Below, one piece after another: positions 5,862 to 7,322 of a stretch of 7,322 nt of DNA (the first letter of the stretch is position 1; every line of letters begins with the position of its first letter). Origin of the DNA: Syntrophomonadaceae bacterium (GTDB lineage: Bacteria > Bacillota > Syntrophomonadia > Syntrophomonadales > Syntrophomonadaceae); contig JAQVWB010000099.1 of NCBI GenBank assembly GCA_028698695.1, forward strand, positions 1-7,322. The letters run 5' to 3'. The translations under genes and the position numbers were made by a program. Under the pieces are notes generated by a model. It did no database searches. It had not been told where the DNA came from and was given only the letters and a program-made list of their open reading frames with translations.

Positions 5862-6983
5862 TTATAAACTAAACAGCAGCTTTAACTGCAACAGTATCAA
5901 TCTGAAAAACGGTTTGGTAGCCGGTGATACCATAAGGATAATTACTATTGGAACCAGAGCCGCAGCAAATAATTGCAGCAGATATTTGGTCTTGGGGCTT
6001 TGATTATATAATTGGCTTACCCCGCGGGCATCAACCAGAATAGATCCCACCTTTAAACGTACCAGAAAAGTGCTGCCCATACCTTTACGGCCTTTTTCCA
6101 TAAAATCTATCATATTGGAATGGGTTCCTACTGCTACAATAAGACTGGCCCCATATTCCCAGGCTATAATCATAGCTATATCTTCACTGGTACCAGGCAT
6201 AGGAAAAACATGGCAATCAAGCCCGATCTCCCGAACTCTCTCCAAACCCGGTGCATTACCGTTCGCATAAGCATGAACAATTATTTCTGCTCCACAGGTT
6301 AGAGCCTCATCACTTACACTGTCCATATCGCCAACTATTATATCCGGAGTTATACCAAATTCCAATAATGCATCAGCACCGCCGTCTACTCCAATTATTA
6401 CCGGGTTCTCTTCATGAATGTAAGAGTTAATCGCCCGTAAATCTTCCTTGTAACTGCTGCCTCTTACTACTATTAAAGCATGGCGCCCTAATATTTCGGT
6501 ATTTAAAACGGGTACCTCCAGATTACCCAGAAGAATGTCTTTTTCCTTTTTGGCATACTCCAAAGTATTTTCCACAAATCTGTCCAATTCTTCCTGGCTG
6601 TTTTCATTGGCAATTGCAAGTTTCCGATTAACATCTTCCAGGGTCAGCAGATTGCCTTTAGCCACCAGCTTGTCACCCCAGTATACCTCATTATCCCTTA
6701 TTTCCAGCCAGCTTCCTTCCCTGACCATGCCAAAAACTTCGTCTCCCACCTCATCTAATATAGGAATCCCGGCTTTAAGAATTTTATAGGCACCCCGGGC
6801 TGGATAACGACCGGTAATCGACTCTTGGGCATTAACAATTGCCTGAGGCCGAATGTCTATAAGAGAATTGGCAGCTACTTCATCAATATCATCATGATCT
6901 ATGATGGCAATATCACTCTTTTTTAAGCGTTGTACCAGGTTTTTGGTACGCCTGTCCATTCGGGCTCTGCCCCTGGAAATCAT
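5862..6983 (-). CDS. steA: SteA-like putative cytokinetic protein with thiamin-pyrophosphokinase-like fold
   Basis: This 373-residue protein starts MISRGRARMDRRTK and has the SteA family layout. An N-terminal basic motif GRARMDRRTKNLVQRL (5-20) is followed by a mixed domain (about 23-110) and a helical segment (115-150). The pyrophosphokinase-like domain (168-320) contains VDGGADALLEFGI (199-211), DIIVGDMDSVSD (214-225), PGTSEDIAMI (263-272) and a GMGSTFLVRL (301-310) signature. A C-terminal membrane helix lies at about 334-352, with a short basic amphipathic tail. SteA in Corynebacterium localises to the division septum with SteB; a division role here is inferred. A longer ORF starts at ATG 7007, but only the ATG at 6983 has a good ribosome binding site (AGAGGTG, 6988-6994), and the shorter start fits the family's N-terminus. 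Its upstream region follows two terminator-like hairpins, so it likely has its own promoter, which I could not pin down. Confidence 0.88.
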   Translation of the reverse strand: MISRGRARMDRRTKNLVQRLKKSDIAIIDHDDIDEVAANSLIDIRPQAIVNAQESITGRYPARGAYKILKAGIPILDEVGDEVFGMVREGSWLEIRDNEVYWGDKLVAKGNLLTLEDVNRKLAIANENSQEELDRFVENTLEYAKKEKDILLGNLEVPVLNTEILGRHALIVVRGSSYKEDLRAINSYIHEENPVIIGVDGGADALLEFGITPDIIVGDMDSVSDEALTCGAEIIVHAYANGNAPGLERVREIGLDCHVFPMPGTSEDIAMIIAWEYGASLIVAVGTHSNMIDFMEKGRKGMGSTFLVRLKVGSILVDARGVSQLYNQSPKTKYLLQLFAAALVPIVIILMVSPATKPFFRLILLQLKLLFSL

Positions 6984-6987
6984 GGGA

Positions 6988-6994
6988 ACACCTC
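6988..6994 (-). promoter_or_regulatory. Ribosome binding site deciding the steA start
   Basis: AGAGGTG on the minus strand lies four bases upstream of ATG 6983. The alternative ATG 7007 has only a weak TAAG-like sequence before it, so the shorter 373-residue product is preferred. Confidence 0.7.
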
Positions 6995-7053
6995 TTATCA
7001 ATTCCATTTCTTAACGAATCTATATTAACACAATATCATAACAAAATAAAAAA

Positions 7054-7072
7054 GACTCACATGTAATGAGTC
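7054..7072 (-). terminator. Second terminator-like hairpin between spo0A and steA
   Basis: On the minus strand GACTCA pairs with TGAGTC (6 bp, 7-base loop) and is followed by TTTTTTATTTT (7043-7053). It has the form of an intrinsic terminator. It may back up the larger spo0A terminator upstream, or act as an attenuator in a steA leader if a promoter lies between the two hairpins. No convincing promoter was seen in that 23-base gap. Confidence 0.6.
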
Positions 7073-7095
7073 CGGATTTCAGGAATCATAATAAA

Positions 7096-7130
7096 AGCCT
7101 CTTGTTTATTAAAGAAATAAACAAGAGGCT
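7096..7130 (-). terminator. Intrinsic terminator of spo0A
   Basis: AGCCTCTTGTTTATT and AATAAACAAGAGGCT form a perfect 15-bp stem with a 5-base loop, followed on the minus strand by TTTATTAT; the last stem base plus these give TTTT. It lies about 20 bases after the spo0A stop and should end the spo0A transcript. There is no T-run on the plus side, so it is directional. Confidence 0.9.
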
Positions 7131-7149
7131 GCTGGCAATCAATAAAATA

Positions 7150-7322
7150 TCAACTAACCTTATTTTCCAATCTTAGCCGGTCAGCTATTATAGCAATGAA
7201 CTCGGAGTTGGTAGGCTTACCTTTTTCTCCATTAATAGTATAACCAAAAAACTTATTAATTTTATCTAAATCACCCCGATCCCAGGCCAGTTCAATTGCA
7301 TGACGAATAACCCGTTCTACCC
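7150..7322 (-). CDS. spo0A: Spo0A, sporulation master response regulator (C-terminal 56 residues only)
   Basis: Only the end of the gene is in the window; the receiver domain and most of the effector domain lie beyond the right edge. The visible peptide starts VERVIRHAIELAWDRGDLDK and ends ADRLRLENKVS. It closely follows the well-known Spo0A C-terminus, including the FFGYT segment, KPTNSEFIAM (the most conserved stretch) and a terminal helix. This part belongs to the DNA-binding effector domain that recognises 0A boxes. In spore-formers, phosphorylated Spo0A switches on early sporulation genes and represses growth-phase genes. The reading frame is intact to its TGA and is followed by a strong terminator. 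Its presence marks the organism as an endospore-forming Firmicute or a recent descendant of one. Confidence 0.96.
   Translation of the reverse strand, partial: VERVIRHAIELAWDRGDLDKINKFFGYTINGEKGKPTNSEFIAIIADRLRLENKVS

Noticed and set aside
6984..7007. Eight-residue N-terminal extension of SteA from ATG 7007
   Set aside because: No good ribosome binding site precedes it, while AGAGGTG is well placed for the ATG at 6983.
7010..7045. Promoter for steA with TATGAT or TAATAT as -10
   Set aside because: The region is AT-rich and gives several -10-like matches, but none has a recognisable -35 at 16-18 bases, so a specific site cannot be supported.

Overview
The window reads as chromosomal DNA from an endospore-forming clostridial Firmicute. 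The main evidence is at the right edge, where the C-terminal 56 residues of the sporulation master regulator Spo0A are encoded. AGGAGG-type ribosome binding sites, moderately AT-rich intergenic DNA and a SteA/SteB gene pair directly downstream of spo0A also fit. The gene order resembles that of Syntrophomonas- or Moorella-like Clostridia, but that placement comes from memory of gene order and is not a measured relationship.

Almost everything is on the minus strand, so it is read from right to left. Spo0A (partial) ends at 7150 and is followed by a strong 15-bp hairpin terminator (7096-7130) and a second terminator-like hairpin (7054-7072). A tight six-gene run follows: steA (thiamin-pyrophosphokinase-like fold, membrane anchored), steB (membrane anchor plus coiled coil), a family 2 glycosyltransferase, a MraY/WecA-like polyprenyl-phosphate sugar-phosphate transferase, a PepT-like M20 metallopeptidase, and a DUF3866 protein. 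Adjacent genes are separated by 25 nt or less, or overlap, so this is almost certainly one operon. SteA/SteB and the two glycosyltransferases suggest polyprenyl-linked glycan synthesis coupled to cell division or sporulation at the membrane. That coupling is inference.

Between the end of this operon (1215) and the next small gene lies a 291-bp gap holding a notable structure: two 43-bp arms (928-970 and 1150-1192) forming an imperfect inverted repeat. Each arm carries four CTGA/TCAG-type units spaced exactly 10 bp apart. It looks like a small non-autonomous mobile element or a symmetric protein-binding array. To its left is a probable 41-codon gene (798-923), the only plus-strand gene, with a near-perfect ribosome binding site.

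Divergent from the small gene is an ADP-ribose pyrophosphatase of the Nudix family (198-734, minus). The start of another minus-strand gene (from 130 leftwards) follows it and leaves the window. Its short visible N-terminus vaguely recalls the start of ComB-type proteins.

No tRNA, rRNA, CRISPR array, transposase gene or prophage gene was seen. The most interesting unexplained items are the phased inverted-repeat element, the small plus-strand gene with a terminator-like hairpin inside its first codons, and the division/glycosyltransferase operon.
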